A DNA stretch of 64,000 bases, taken from Sporosarcina sp. GTDB lineage: Bacteria > Bacillota > Bacilli > Bacillales_A > Planococcaceae. The position numbers and the translations under genes are program-made. The stretch is taken from positions 23,093 to 87,092 of the forward strand of contig NZ_JARICI010000080.1 of NCBI RefSeq assembly GCF_029257255.1, written 5' to 3'. Below are positions 52,978 to 63,439 of the stretch, in pieces; within the stretch, counting starts at the first letter, position 1; each line of letters starts with the position of its first letter. Under the pieces are notes generated by a model that saw nothing but the letters and a program-made list of their open reading frames with translations, was not told the DNA's origin and did not search any database.

Positions 52978-52997
52978 AGTGACAAATATGTCAGTAT
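52978..52997. promoter_or_regulatory. HxlR operator candidate 1
   Basis: AGTGACAAATATGTCAGTAT, containing the palindrome TGACA-AATA-TGTCA. It lies just downstream of the -10 of the hxlR promoter and is repeated base for base at 53078-53097. Confidence 0.65.
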
Positions 52998-53007
52998 GGT
53001 AAGATGA

Positions 53008-53036
53008 ATTATAGTATGTCAGTATGAAAATGTAAA
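53008..53036 (-). promoter_or_regulatory. Promoter of hxlR
   Basis: On the minus strand TTTACA (53031-53036), a 17-bp spacer and TATAAT (53008-53013). The spacer holds a third half-site TATGTCAGTAT (53015-53025, plus-strand reading). Confidence 0.7.
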
Positions 53037-53077
53037 CACTATCTTTTTGCAGCTTTTATACGTAGCGCAACCTGTAT

Positions 53078-53097
53078 AGTGACAAATATGTCAGTAT
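53078..53097. promoter_or_regulatory. HxlR operator candidate 2
   Basis: Identical 20-bp copy of operator candidate 1, about 70 bp before the start of the formaldehyde dehydrogenase gene and overlapping a TATAGT -10-like element. Confidence 0.65.
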
Positions 53098-53153
53098 TGA
53101 TGATCGGTTCGTGATATGTAATTATGGGTATAGTATTACTATAAAAACTCTAG

Positions 53154-54287
<1,134 letters not shown>

Positions 54288-54291
54288 GAGA

Positions 54292-55125
54292 ATGAGTATT
54301 AAACGCATGGAACAACATCGCTCTTTTGATGGAGAGCAATGTAAGTACAGCCATTATTCAGAAGTCTTACAGTGTGATATGACGTTTAGCATTTATTTAC
54401 CGTCAAATAAAGAGGGAAAAAAGATCCCTCTTATTTGGTGGCTGTCTGGTTTGACTTGTACAGATGATAATTTCAGTCAAAAAAGCGGTTTTCAGCGATT
54501 GGCTGACAAACATCAAACAGCAGTCATTATTCCCGATACATCACCCCGCGGAGAACATGTCGCGGACGACGATGCATGGGATCTTGGAAAAGGCGCAGGC
54601 TTTTATCTAGATGCAGTTCAGGAACCATGGGCAAATAATTATAAAATGTACACGTATATTACGGAGGAATTAACAGATATCGCTTCAACGTTAGTGCCTA
54701 ATTTTTCAGGAGAAGAGAGCATAATGGGTCACTCAATGGGAGGGCATGGCGCTTTAGTAATTGGCATGAAAAATGCTGCAAGATTTAAAGCCATTTCTGC
54801 TTTTTCTCCAATCCTTAGCCCTAGTGACGTTCCATGGGGAATGAAAGCTTTCTCCGCTTATTTAGGGGAAGACCGAGATGCCTGGAAAGAATGGGACGCT
54901 TCCGAACTGATCAAAGAAACTGGCATACCGCCTATTCTTATTACACAAGGAACTCAAGATTCGTTTTATCCGGAACAATTGGATGAAACGACATTCTTAG
55001 CAAATGCCCAGAAGAGTCATCAAGCAGTTACTTATAAAAAAGCAGATGGTTATGATCATAGCTATTTCTTTATTGCTTCTTTCTTGGATGATCATTTTGC
55101 TTTCCATATGAAACACTTAGGTTAA
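54292..55125 (+). CDS. fghA: S-formylglutathione hydrolase
   Basis: A 277-aa esterase-D type alpha/beta hydrolase that splits S-formylglutathione into glutathione and formate. Visible: PLIWWLSGLTCTDDNF (oxyanion region), nucleophile elbow GHSMGGHGALV, Asp in QGTQDSFYP and His in GYDHSYFF. ATG 54292 has GGAGAG upstream; an ATG at 54277 overlaps the adhC stop and SD. Co-transcribed with adhC. Confidence 0.95.
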   Translation: MSIKRMEQHRSFDGEQCKYSHYSEVLQCDMTFSIYLPSNKEGKKIPLIWWLSGLTCTDDNFSQKSGFQRLADKHQTAVIIPDTSPRGEHVADDDAWDLGKGAGFYLDAVQEPWANNYKMYTYITEELTDIASTLVPNFSGEESIMGHSMGGHGALVIGMKNAARFKAISAFSPILSPSDVPWGMKAFSAYLGEDRDAWKEWDASELIKETGIPPILITQGTQDSFYPEQLDETTFLANAQKSHQAVTYKKADGYDHSYFFIASFLDDHFAFHMKHLG

Positions 55126-55150
55126 TTCCCTTTTTTATCATAAAATGTGG

Positions 55151-55207
55151 AATTGAAAGTATCCACATTTTAACCGAATGTGGATACTTTCAATTTCTGC
55201 TTTTTGT
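55151..55207 (+). terminator. Terminator after fghA
   Basis: A 19-bp perfect stem (55151-55169 with 55177-55195), 7-nt loop and a T-rich tail. It separates adhC-fghA from gshAB. Confidence 0.9.
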
Positions 55208-55272
55208 CATATATTATGGGTGAATTTCCTAAAAGACTGCTTTGAAAAAGTAATCAGGGAGCGATAGCTACT

Positions 55273-57534
55273 ATGAATTTAAAAGAAATGTTAGGCAATG
55301 AACATGTGAAACCATACTTATTAAAAGCTCGCTACGGGATTGAAAAAGAGGGTCAACGAGTTGATCTATCCGGAAGTTTAGCAAAAACAGACCATCCTCA
55401 AGTGCTTGCAGCAAGAGATCAGCATCCATATATTCAGCGAGACTTTTCAGAAACACAGATGGAACTAATAACGCCCGTTACCAATTCAATAGAAGAGCTA
55501 TTTGACCACTTATCTGCTATTCATGACGTTGCATATCGTTCTATGAGTGATCAGGAAATGATTTGGCCGTTAAGCATGCCGCCGCAGTTACCGGAAAAAG
55601 AAGAAGACATTGTCATTGCCAAGTTAAAAAACTTTGAAAGTGTTTTATATCGCCGGTACTTAGCCAAATCCTATGGACGCCGTAAACAGATGATCAGCGG
55701 TATTCATTTTAATTTTGAATTTGATGATAGGTTGATTCAAGCGTTGTTTCATTTACAATCGGAGTATAAAGAATATCTTCAATTTAAAAGTGAAATTTAT
55801 TTAAAACTAACTAGAAACTATATACAGTATCGCTGGTTAACAACTTACTTTTACGGAGCTTCGCCTATTAGTGAAAAGAACTTTTTTGAAGATCATTCTT
55901 CTGACAAGCCCGTAAGAAGTATTAGAAGCAGTAAATATGGTTATACGAATTCAGATGAGGTTCAAGTTTCATACAACAGCATATCCGATTATGTTGCCGG
56001 TCTCGCCACTATGGTTAAAAAGGGACATTTGTTAGAGGAAAAAGAATTTTATTCAGCCATCCGTCTGAGAAGCAAAGGTCATGTTTCAAAACTGGAAGAG
56101 CAAGGCGTCAGCTATGTCGAAGTGAGAAATATAGACTTAAATCCTTTCGAAATGTATGGGATCAGTCATGAACAAGTAGAGTTTCTGCACCTATTCCTTC
56201 TATATTTACTTTGGAAAGATGAAAGCACTGATTGTAAAACTGGCGAATCTTACAATAATACAGTAGCTCTCGAGCATCCATTAGAGCCTACTCAGTTTAA
56301 AACAGAAGCTGAACATATGATTGATGAAATGGAATATGTAGTAGAAACCTTAGGTCTGACGGTTTCAGATACGTTATTTACTAATCTGAGAGAAATGTTA
56401 GCAGATCCAAGTAAAACGTTAGCCGGAAGACTTTATGAAGAGATTGAAAAAAGCAGCCAAGAACAGGTGGCTGTGGGGATTGCCAAAGAAAATTATACTA
56501 TGGCATGGGCTAAGCCCTATGAATTAACAGGGTTTACTGACATGGAGCTGTCCACGCAGATTTTAATGTTCGATGCAATCCAGCAAGGGATACAAGTCGA
56601 GATTTTAGATCGGCAAGATCAATTTTTGAAGCTCCAATTACAAGATCATATTGAGTATGTAAAAAACGGTAATATGACAAGTAAAGATAGTTATGTATCA
56701 CCTTTAATTATGGAAAATAAAACAGTAACGAAGAAAATCCTTCATCAACATGGCTTTCGTGTGCCATTAGGTGATGAATTTAATGACATAGAACACGCTT
56801 TACGAGCTTACACTCTGTTTTCCACCAAGCCTTTTGTCGTGAAGCCGAAAACAACTAACTATGGTTTAGGAATTTCGATCTTCAAAGACGGTGCAAGTTA
56901 TGATGATTATCAAAAAGCCATCACACTGGCATTTCAAGAGGATTCTTCTGTACTTATAGAGGAGTTTCTCAATGGCACAGAATATCGTTTCTTCGTGCTG
57001 AATGAAAAGGTTCATGCAGTCTTATTGCGCACGCCTGCCAATGTTACAGGTGATGGAAAACATACTATTGAAGAGTTAGTTAACGAAAAGAACCGTGATC
57101 CCTTACGAGGCAGAGACCATAGAACCCCATTAGAACTTATACAATTAGGTGATCTGGAAGTTCTTATGCTTAAAGGACAAGGACATCAAATAGATTCGAT
57201 TCCAAAAGCTGATGAGATCGTGTACCTGCGTGAGAATTCCAACGTGAGCACAGGTGGAGATTCTATTGACGTTACGGATCAAATTCCTGAAGATTATAAG
57301 AAGATCGCGGTGGATGCGGTAGCTGCCCTTGAAGCAAAAATTAGCGGTATCGATTTAATTATTGAAAACACCGAAGTTCCTGCAACTGATGAAAATGCGT
57401 ATGGAATTATTGAAGCGAACTTTAATCCGTCTATGTATATGCATATCTATCCATACAAAGGGACGTCCCGGCGGTTGACTATGGAAATCATACAGTATTT
57501 ATTCCCTGAGTTATTTGAGGATGAAGCAGAGTAA
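55273..57534 (+). CDS. gshAB: Bifunctional glutamate-cysteine ligase / glutathione synthetase
   Basis: A 753-aa fusion enzyme making glutathione from Glu, Cys and Gly with two ATP. The N-terminal half (to about residue 430) is the gamma-glutamylcysteine ligase (GIEKEGQRVDLSG, RDFSETQMELITP, ISGIHFNFEF), and the C-terminal half an ATP-grasp glutathione synthetase (PFVVKPKTTNYGLGISIF, LIEEFLNGTEYRFFVL, ITEANFNPSM-type GIIEANFNPSMYMHIYP). SD AGGGAG is present but distant. Known as GshF in Streptococcus, Listeria and some Bacillales. Placement after adhC-fghA provides the cofactor for formaldehyde detoxification. Confidence 0.96.
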   Translation: MNLKEMLGNEHVKPYLLKARYGIEKEGQRVDLSGSLAKTDHPQVLAARDQHPYIQRDFSETQMELITPVTNSIEELFDHLSAIHDVAYRSMSDQEMIWPLSMPPQLPEKEEDIVIAKLKNFESVLYRRYLAKSYGRRKQMISGIHFNFEFDDRLIQALFHLQSEYKEYLQFKSEIYLKLTRNYIQYRWLTTYFYGASPISEKNFFEDHSSDKPVRSIRSSKYGYTNSDEVQVSYNSISDYVAGLATMVKKGHLLEEKEFYSAIRLRSKGHVSKLEEQGVSYVEVRNIDLNPFEMYGISHEQVEFLHLFLLYLLWKDESTDCKTGESYNNTVALEHPLEPTQFKTEAEHMIDEMEYVVETLGLTVSDTLFTNLREMLADPSKTLAGRLYEEIEKSSQEQVAVGIAKENYTMAWAKPYELTGFTDMELSTQILMFDAIQQGIQVEILDRQDQFLKLQLQDHIEYVKNGNMTSKDSYVSPLIMENKTVTKKILHQHGFRVPLGDEFNDIEHALRAYTLFSTKPFVVKPKTTNYGLGISIFKDGASYDDYQKAITLAFQEDSSVLIEEFLNGTEYRFFVLNEKVHAVLLRTPANVTGDGKHTIEELVNEKNRDPLRGRDHRTPLELIQLGDLEVLMLKGQGHQIDSIPKADEIVYLRENSNVSTGGDSIDVTDQIPEDYKKIAVDAVAALEAKISGIDLIIENTEVPATDENAYGIIEANFNPSMYMHIYPYKGTSRRLTMEIIQYLFPELFEDEAE

Positions 57535-57592
57535 GTTGTATAGCTCATCCGATTATCAACTTTGCTTGATAGCCTCTCCTTTTATCCAGAAA

Positions 57593-58480
57593 TCATTTCT
57601 GTGTAATAGGCAGAGGTTTTTTTCGCTGATATGTAGATAGCAATACGCCTCCCACTATAAATAGTGATCCTAAAATTTCCGCTCCAGTTATTGGTTTGTA
57701 TAACAATATCAATCCCATTATCATTGCTACAAAAGGCTCTAAATTAGATAATATGGAAGCCTTTGAAACATCGACATATCTAATGTTGTTATTCCAAATC
57801 AACATTGCTATACCGTGTACCACAACGGCAGTTACAATCAAAAAAGACCAATCCGATATCTTAGAGCTTATCTTTAATGGGTTATCAAGTAAAAAAACAA
57901 AAGGAATCGACACAATTAATCCTACAACATTTGAATATAAAGTAATGGTCAATGAATCTATTCTATTAGAAAGAAGCCTAGTCATGATAATCAGAATGGC
58001 GAAGGTAATCATCGTGATAACAATCCAAAATAAACCTTTATCGATATGCAGAGAAGATAAATCTCCTTTTGCTACAACAAAGTAGATACCTATTATCGCA
58101 ACGATAGATCCCATTACCATACGAATGGTTATTAGTTCTTTTAAAAAAATGGCGGCTAATACGCCGGTTACAATAGGGGTAGTGGCCAAAATTAATGCAG
58201 ACGTTGTTGGATCGGCTGTTTGTAATCCCGCAAAAAAGGACCACTGGTTTATAAAAACACCAATAACGCCTAGAAAGGAAACCGCCAATAAATCGGATTT
58301 GTTAAGTCGTTTAAAGTGCTGTTTGTATGAGGATAATCCAATTAAAAATAATACAATAAACAAAAGTCTAAGCATGGTTAAAAGAGTCGGGGAAAAGTCT
58401 TGGACTAACATCTTTCCAAATACAAAATTGCTTCCCCACACTATTACACAAAAAGTTAGCCATCCATATGCTTTTAACAA
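57593..58480 (-). CDS. DMT superfamily transporter (EamA domains)
   Basis: A 295-aa exporter with ten transmembrane helices in two EamA repeats (WLTFCVIVWGSNFVFGKMLV and GLFWIVITMITFAILIIMTR begin the halves). The motif LEPFVAMIMGLILLYKPITGAEILG is typical. TTG 58480 has AGGGAGGGGG 6 nt upstream, making it better than the ATG at 58543, whose extra 21 residues would precede the first helix. Substrate (amino acid or metabolite) unknown. Confidence 0.9.
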   Translation of the reverse strand: MLKAYGWLTFCVIVWGSNFVFGKMLVQDFSPTLLTMLRLLFIVLFLIGLSSYKQHFKRLNKSDLLAVSFLGVIGVFINQWSFFAGLQTADPTTSALILATTPIVTGVLAAIFLKELITIRMVMGSIVAIIGIYFVVAKGDLSSLHIDKGLFWIVITMITFAILIIMTRLLSNRIDSLTITLYSNVVGLIVSIPFVFLLDNPLKISSKISDWSFLIVTAVVVHGIAMLIWNNNIRYVDVSKASILSNLEPFVAMIMGLILLYKPITGAEILGSLFIVGGVLLSTYQRKKPLPITQK

Positions 58481-58678
58481 ATTTATCCCCCTCCCTAACG
58501 CTAACTGTCCTATTTTATACTTACTAAGATTTTTCATATACATTTTTGTTTAGATACATCAACTCACTAAAATGTAGGTTGGCCCATTTTTATAGGATTA
58601 AAACTAGGAAGGGAAAACCTTAGTTATTTAAGAGGTACATAATTAGCATGGGGTTTCAATTTATACAATACTTCCCTA

Positions 58679-58993
58679 TCAAGATACTGCTTTTAAACCT
58701 ACCACTCCAATAATGATTACGATAAGACTAATGATCCTCCCTAAGCTCTTTGATTCATTAAAGAAAATCATATTTACTAGTACTGCAGCTACTGTTCCAA
58801 TACCAATCCATACTGCATATGCAATGCTTACTTGTAAATAGTTAAATGAGGAGTATAAGAAAACAAATGCACCGCCGAATCCCCCGAAGAACATTAACGT
58901 GTTACCAAGTGATTTTTTCTCACTAAATTTATTCAATCCGATCACACCAACAAGTTCTAATATTGCTGCTATTAGTACAAATAACCAACCCAT
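58679..58993 (-). CDS. SMR family efflux subunit (second of pair)
   Basis: A 104-aa four-helix small multidrug resistance protein. The conserved membrane Glu is in LIAAILELVGVIGLNKF, and helix 3 reads SIAYAVWIGIGTVAAVL, the SMR signature. ATG 58993 has AAGGAGG 9 nt upstream; TTG 59002 overlaps the SD. Starts 1 nt after the stop of its partner; together they likely form an EbrAB/YkkCD-type heterodimer with opposite topologies. Confidence 0.92.
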   Translation of the reverse strand: MGWLFVLIAAILELVGVIGLNKFSEKKSLGNTLMFFGGFGGAFVFLYSSFNYLQVSIAYAVWIGIGTVAAVLVNMIFFNESKSLGRIISLIVIIIGVVGLKAVS

Positions 58994-58994
58994 A

Positions 58995-59342
58995 TTAATC
59001 AACCTCCTTTTCTGACGTGTTATTCACATTATTATCTGCTAATTTTAAAGCAATAACTCCGGCTACAATAACTGTCATGAAGAACCCTTTTGAAAAACTA
59101 AAGTCTCCGCCAAAGATGAATACATCCATTAATGCTGTTCCTACTGTACCCGCAGCGGCAAAAATAGCGTACACTGTTCCGGTTGGTAAAGTTTCGCAAG
59201 CCTTGGATAGGAATATAAAGTCAATAAATATTAATGGAATAATGATTAGCCAATGCCACCATGTATTGGCTACATTGAACCCAAAAATCCAAAATAATTC
59301 AAATATACTAGTTAACACTACATAAAACCAAGCTTTGTTCAT
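58995..59342 (-). CDS. SMR family efflux subunit (first of pair)
   Basis: A 115-aa four-helix SMR protein with the essential Glu in VVLTSIFELFWIFGFN and TGTVYAIFAAAGTVGTAL in helix 3. ATG 59342 has AAAGGAG 8 nt upstream; a GTG nine bases earlier lacks spacing. A charged C-terminal tail (NNVNNTSEKEVD) is longer than usual. It is controlled by the TetR protein encoded upstream. Substrates may be cationic drugs or small metabolites. Confidence 0.92.
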   Translation of the reverse strand: MNKAWFYVVLTSIFELFWIFGFNVANTWWHWLIIIPLIFIDFIFLSKACETLPTGTVYAIFAAAGTVGTALMDVFIFGGDFSFSKGFFMTVIVAGVIALKLADNNVNNTSEKEVD

Positions 59343-59403
59343 AAAAATCACTCCTTTTTAGATATATTGCCACTGATTTTTATTCTTATGCCTACTACTA
59401 ATG

Positions 59404-59420
59404 AATGAATGTCATTCATT
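59404..59420. promoter_or_regulatory. TetR operator candidate upstream of the SMR pair
   Basis: AATGAATGTCATTCATT, a palindrome with one central mismatch, lying between tetR and the first SMR gene. The inner 15 bp are identical to the site at 60031-60045. Confidence 0.75.
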
Positions 59421-59440
59421 TTAGTTTTAAAAAAATTACG

Positions 59441-60013
59441 CTATGAAGGTGCACCTAAAGCGTACGTTACAAACTTTTGCAATTCCTTACGGTGTTCCGC
59501 AATGATGGTTGGATTCTGTTCATCAAATAGATAATTTTGTTCCGCCGCAGCTTCAATCATACCAATTATTATTTTAGCTACATACTTTACATTTATATCT
59601 AATCGTATATCGCCTAATCTTCGGGCGGTATATAAGAGATCTTCCATCCATTGATAAATAGGAATATAAACCATTTCCCAATCGTTAACATGTTCAGTTT
59701 TTATAAGCCCAACATACATTATTTTTGTTAGTTCCTTATATTCACTCGTAAAAGCAAACATCGCATCTATAGTTTCTTCTAATTGTTGTTCTAAATGAGT
59801 AGATTTCACTTCATTTTGTAAACAAACTTGCATTTTTTTCACCAACACCTCAGCTATTGCAGGCATTAATGACATTTTAGAAGAGAAATATAAATAAAAT
59901 GTGCCCTGAGCGATCCCCGCCTTATCAACAATTTCAGAAATAGTTGTCTTTTCAATACCTTTTTCGATAAATGTATCAATCGCTACCGAGACAATTTTTT
60001 CCCTTTTATTCAT
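59441..60013 (-). CDS. TetR/AcrR family transcriptional regulator
   Basis: A 190-aa repressor: N-terminal HTH KIVSVAIDTFIEKGIEKTTI and SEIVDKAGIAQGTFYLYF, then a helical ligand-binding domain. SD TAGGAGG precedes the ATG. Matching 15-bp palindromes lie upstream of its own gene and of the SMR genes, so it likely represses both and is relieved by an exported compound. Confidence 0.94.
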   Translation of the reverse strand: MNKREKIVSVAIDTFIEKGIEKTTISEIVDKAGIAQGTFYLYFSSKMSLMPAIAEVLVKKMQVCLQNEVKSTHLEQQLEETIDAMFAFTSEYKELTKIMYVGLIKTEHVNDWEMVYIPIYQWMEDLLYTARRLGDIRLDINVKYVAKIIIGMIEAAAEQNYLFDEQNPTIIAEHRKELQKFVTYALGAPS

Positions 60014-60450
60014 AACTAACCTCCTAATGAATGAATGTCATTCATATTCAAAGTGTTACACAACCTTTTTAGTATGTCAAATTTTCATATCAACACTAAG
60101 GGATAATCCGGTACTACTTGAGCATTCGGGGTAGAAAAAACAGTCATAGGCTCTAAGAGGGTCCCGGCCAAACCCATTTAACCAATAAATTTAGAATAGC
60201 AATTCAAACCAACTTCTTCATTTTATTCTCGCTATCTGCTTTGTGAAGTAGTGCTGTGTGTTTCATGTCGCCTGGGATTACGTGAGAATCATAAGATCAA
60301 CATATATAATCTATTTAAATCATACATTGTATAAATTTTGTAAATACTGTAATGTTTAGTTGTCTAAGCATTTTATCGAATTTTTAAATATATTTCACAG
60401 TTATCTTACAAACGTAGAAAGTATTAAACACATAACCAAAGGAGGATTTT
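60014..60450. other. Intergenic region before the flavoprotein gene
   Basis: 437 bp, A/T-rich in its right half. Besides the TetR operator at 60031-60045 I see no ORF, hairpin or clear promoter motif. Confidence 0.4.
60031..60045. promoter_or_regulatory. TetR operator candidate upstream of tetR
   Basis: ATGAATGTCATTCAT, 18 bp before the tetR start codon and overlapping its probable leader; same sequence as the SMR site. Confidence 0.75.
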
Positions 60451-62115
60451 ATGATGGTATGGGATTATGAGTATGATGTTGTAGTAGTTGGCTCTGGTGC
60501 ATCAGGTTTCTCTGCTGCAATTACAGCAAAAAAAGAAGGATTAAATACGTTATTAATCGAAAAAGAAAAGTATTTTGGAGGAGCTTCTGCATTATCGGGT
60601 GGTGGTATATGGATTCCGAATAATAAATATTTAGTTGAGGCTGGCGCTGGCGATAGTTTTGAAGAGTCTAAATTATATTTAGATTCAACTGTTGGCGATT
60701 TAGTAAGTGATAAAATTAAAGAAACTTATCTAAATAAGGGTATCGAAATGTTGGAATATATGCATAATCTAGGACCACACATGAGGTTCTCCTATGCAAA
60801 AAATTACTCTGACTATTACCCAACACAACCAGGTGGGAAAGGAAAGGGTAGATCGATTGAACCCAAAGTTATTGATTTAAATAAATTACGAGATTGGAAG
60901 GGTATGCTTCTTCCTCCTGCAATGGATACAAAAGGTTTCGTTATGACAGGACAAGATTTCGTAAAAGTTAATATGATTACTAGAACTTGGGCAGGAAAAA
61001 GAGCTTCTATTACATTAGGATGGCGATTAATTAAGCATATATTACTCAAAAAGAATTATACCTCTTTAGGAAGTGCTTTAATCGCTAGAATGGCTTTAAC
61101 TTACAAAGATCTAAACGGTGAGATTTGGCTTGAATCACCATTTATTGACTTTATTTATGAAGACGACAAAGTAACGGGTCTACTCGTAAAGAAAAACGGT
61201 AATGATATATCAATCAAAATCAATAAAGGCTTAATTTTTGGTTCAGGTGGATTTTCTAGAGATCAAGAAAAGAGAAATAAGTATCTTCCAAGTCCACAAA
61301 ACGTCGATTGGACAAGTTCACCAAAAGGGCAAACCGGGGATATCATTGAACCATTTGCAAAACTGAATGCAAAGTTTGCTTTAATGGACAGGGTTTGGGG
61401 GGCGCCTACTGTTATTAATCATTTGGGAATGCCATTCTTTTTAGTCGCTGATAGAGGGATTCCGAATATGATCATCGTTGACCAAGACGGAAAAAGATAT
61501 GTTAATGAACCCACCCCTTACCATGAATTTGTCGATAAAATGTATGAACACAATGAAAAAACAGATGGAAAAGCTATTACTTCCTGGATTATTCTAGATG
61601 CACGTGCTAAGAAAAGGTATATATTTACCGGCCTATTCCCAGGACAAGATTTCCCTAAAGAATACTACGAGAATGATGTAGTTTTAAAAGGAAATACAGT
61701 CGAAGTATTAGAAGGGAAGTTAAATATTCCAAAAGGAAATTTAGTGGAAACAATGGACAGATTCAATGGATTTGCAAGAGATGGCAAAGACTTGGACTTC
61801 CATAGAGGAGAAACGCCACATGACACGTATTATGGTGATCCTAGTTTACCAAATCCAAATTTACTCGAAATCAATGAAGCACCTTATTATGCAATGAAAG
61901 TTTATCCAGGCGATATCGGTACTAAAGGTGGCGTCGTTACGGACGAATTTGCAAGGGTAGTAAAAGAGGATGGAACTGTATTTGATAATGTCTACGCTGC
62001 TGGTAATTGTTCAGCTTCGATAATGGGGCGTTCTTACCCTGGTCCAGGGGCAACAATAGGGCCAGGTATGACCTTTGGTTACTTGGCTTCCATGCACTGT
62101 AAAGATAAAATATAA
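60451..62115 (+). CDS. FAD-dependent oxidoreductase, 3-ketosteroid dehydrogenase / fumarate reductase flavoprotein-like
   Basis: A 554-aa flavoprotein. N-terminal FAD fingerprint YDVVVVGSGASGFSAAI, followed by GGASALSGGGIWIPNN; C-terminal FAD motif VYAAGNCSASIMGRSYPGPG and ATIGPGMTFG, typical of the KstD-like branch of the succinate dehydrogenase/fumarate reductase flavoprotein superfamily. No signal peptide. SD AAAGGAGG precedes the ATG. Codons look more AT-rich than in the left half of the window, and no partner gene is adjacent; acquisition by transfer is possible. The substrate cannot be named. Confidence 0.88.
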   Translation: MMVWDYEYDVVVVGSGASGFSAAITAKKEGLNTLLIEKEKYFGGASALSGGGIWIPNNKYLVEAGAGDSFEESKLYLDSTVGDLVSDKIKETYLNKGIEMLEYMHNLGPHMRFSYAKNYSDYYPTQPGGKGKGRSIEPKVIDLNKLRDWKGMLLPPAMDTKGFVMTGQDFVKVNMITRTWAGKRASITLGWRLIKHILLKKNYTSLGSALIARMALTYKDLNGEIWLESPFIDFIYEDDKVTGLLVKKNGNDISIKINKGLIFGSGGFSRDQEKRNKYLPSPQNVDWTSSPKGQTGDIIEPFAKLNAKFALMDRVWGAPTVINHLGMPFFLVADRGIPNMIIVDQDGKRYVNEPTPYHEFVDKMYEHNEKTDGKAITSWIILDARAKKRYIFTGLFPGQDFPKEYYENDVVLKGNTVEVLEGKLNIPKGNLVETMDRFNGFARDGKDLDFHRGETPHDTYYGDPSLPNPNLLEINEAPYYAMKVYPGDIGTKGGVVTDEFARVVKEDGTVFDNVYAAGNCSASIMGRSYPGPGATIGPGMTFGYLASMHCKDKI

Positions 62116-62187
62116 AAAGTATTTTTATACCATCCATTGTGTGAAAAAATCGTTTTACGTAGAAGCTAGTAATTCTTAATTATGTAT

Positions 62188-62230
62188 AAGGCTGTAGCCA
62201 GACTCAAAATTTGAGTTTGGCTACAGCCTT
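62188..62230. terminator. Long hairpin between flavoprotein and anti-sigma genes
   Basis: An almost perfect palindrome of about 20 bp per arm (AAGGCTGTAGCCAGACTC with GAGTTTGGCTACAGCCTT). T-runs are short, but its place between convergent genes suggests bidirectional termination. Confidence 0.7.
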
Positions 62231-62287
62231 ATCCGTTCTAAGTTCTAATTTTATAACATTTTAATTAAATGAGTTGATTAGTTCCTT

Positions 62288-62944
62288 CTATCTCTTCCAA
62301 ATTAAAGTCATTTCTTTCAAAAGTTCGTCCCATGATTGTTTTTTTGTGATGATTACTTTTTCAACATCAAATTGCCCATAATACACTGCATCAACAGCTT
62401 TGCTATCCGGTAATTCAAATCGATCGGGACCTGTTCTTTCATCATCCCGTAAAAAATTACTCGTTGGCGAATTAGCGATCGTTTCGACATAATATACCAA
62501 GCTAATATTTTTCATTTCACCATCTATTTCAACCTTCATCGGATGCGTCATATGAGTCCCTGCATGACTTTTCCCAAAATAATTTGAAACCAACGTCCCA
62601 TCTTGCTGTTGTTCAATCTCAAACAAATCCTTTGAATACGTAATTGGTTTTGCATAGTGAAATACATAAGAAAATATAGCTAAGCACAATAAAACAGTCG
62701 TTACAATCGATCCACCAATAAGTATCATTTTTTTGCGATTCCATTTTCTATTGACCTTTTCGAACAATGTCACTTTATTTTCGATTGGTACATACAATGT
62801 TTGCGCCATTTGTTCGTATTCTTTTTGACACGCTTGGCATGTTAGTAAATGATGCCCTACCAGCTCTTTTGTATCTTTACTTACGACATCGTCTACATAA
62901 ATCGGTAATAAATCTTGAATAATTGTACATTTAATTTCCTTCAT
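62288..62944 (-). CDS. Anti-sigma factor with zinc-finger (zf-HC2/ZAS) domain
   Basis: A 218-aa single-pass protein. The cytoplasmic N-terminus has the ZAS pattern IIQDLLPIYVDDVVSKDTK and LVGHHLLTCQACQKEY (His-x3-Cys-x2-Cys), followed by one transmembrane helix (IGGSIVTTVLLCLAIFSYVF) and an extracytoplasmic domain of about 120 residues. SD GGAGGCG precedes the ATG, which overlaps the sigma stop by 14 nt. It would sequester the partner sigma factor. Confidence 0.9.
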   Translation of the reverse strand: MKEIKCTIIQDLLPIYVDDVVSKDTKELVGHHLLTCQACQKEYEQMAQTLYVPIENKVTLFEKVNRKWNRKKMILIGGSIVTTVLLCLAIFSYVFHYAKPITYSKDLFEIEQQQDGTLVSNYFGKSHAGTHMTHPMKVEIDGEMKNISLVYYVETIANSPTSNFLRDDERTGPDRFELPDSKAVDAVYYGQFDVEKVIITKKQSWDELLKEMTLIWKR

Positions 62945-63419
62945 CTCGTATCGCCTCCATATAAACTAATATTTTCTTTTTCGCACGGTAAAACGTTACT
63001 CTAGCCCAGCCATCACTTTTTCCAAAAAGTTGACCAATTTTCTCAAAAGACAGCTCACCGAATGTACGAAGGGAAAAGACTTCTTTATAGGGCTCCTCCA
63101 TTGTGTGTAAATAACGATGAATAGTAAAAGCTTGTTCTTCATTCATTAAATGCTCCACGATTTGAACATCTAATACTGATTCTTCCATCTGATTGATTTG
63201 ACGTTGCTGCTTTTTGTAATGCGTAAAATAGGTATTTTTTGCGATTGTAAAAAGCCATGCTCGTATATCTTTTTTGCCGTCAAATTGGTGCATGGACTTT
63301 AGTGCCTTAAAAAATGTTTCTTGTGTTATTTCTTCCGCAATATTTTCGTCTGACGTCAGTGATCTTATATAAAAATAAACGTCATTAAAATATGCTTGAT
63401 AGATTTCCTCAAAATCCAT
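62931..63419 (-). CDS. ECF RNA polymerase sigma factor (SigM/SigX-like)
   Basis: A 162-aa group IV sigma factor starting MDFEEIYQAYFNDVYFYIRSL, close to the start of Bacillus SigM. Region 2: AEEITQETFFKALKSMHQF and IRAWLFTIAKNTYFTHYKK; region 4: MEEPYKEVFSLRTFGELSF with the HTH KSDGWARVTFYRAK. SD AAGGGGGG precedes the ATG. Paired with the zf-HC2 anti-sigma gene. Confidence 0.94.
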   Translation of the reverse strand: MDFEEIYQAYFNDVYFYIRSLTSDENIAEEITQETFFKALKSMHQFDGKKDIRAWLFTIAKNTYFTHYKKQQRQINQMEESVLDVQIVEHLMNEEQAFTIHRYLHTMEEPYKEVFSLRTFGELSFEKIGQLFGKSDGWARVTFYRAKKKILVYMEAIRDEGN

Positions 63420-63439
63420 GCCTTCCCCCCTTTACCTAA

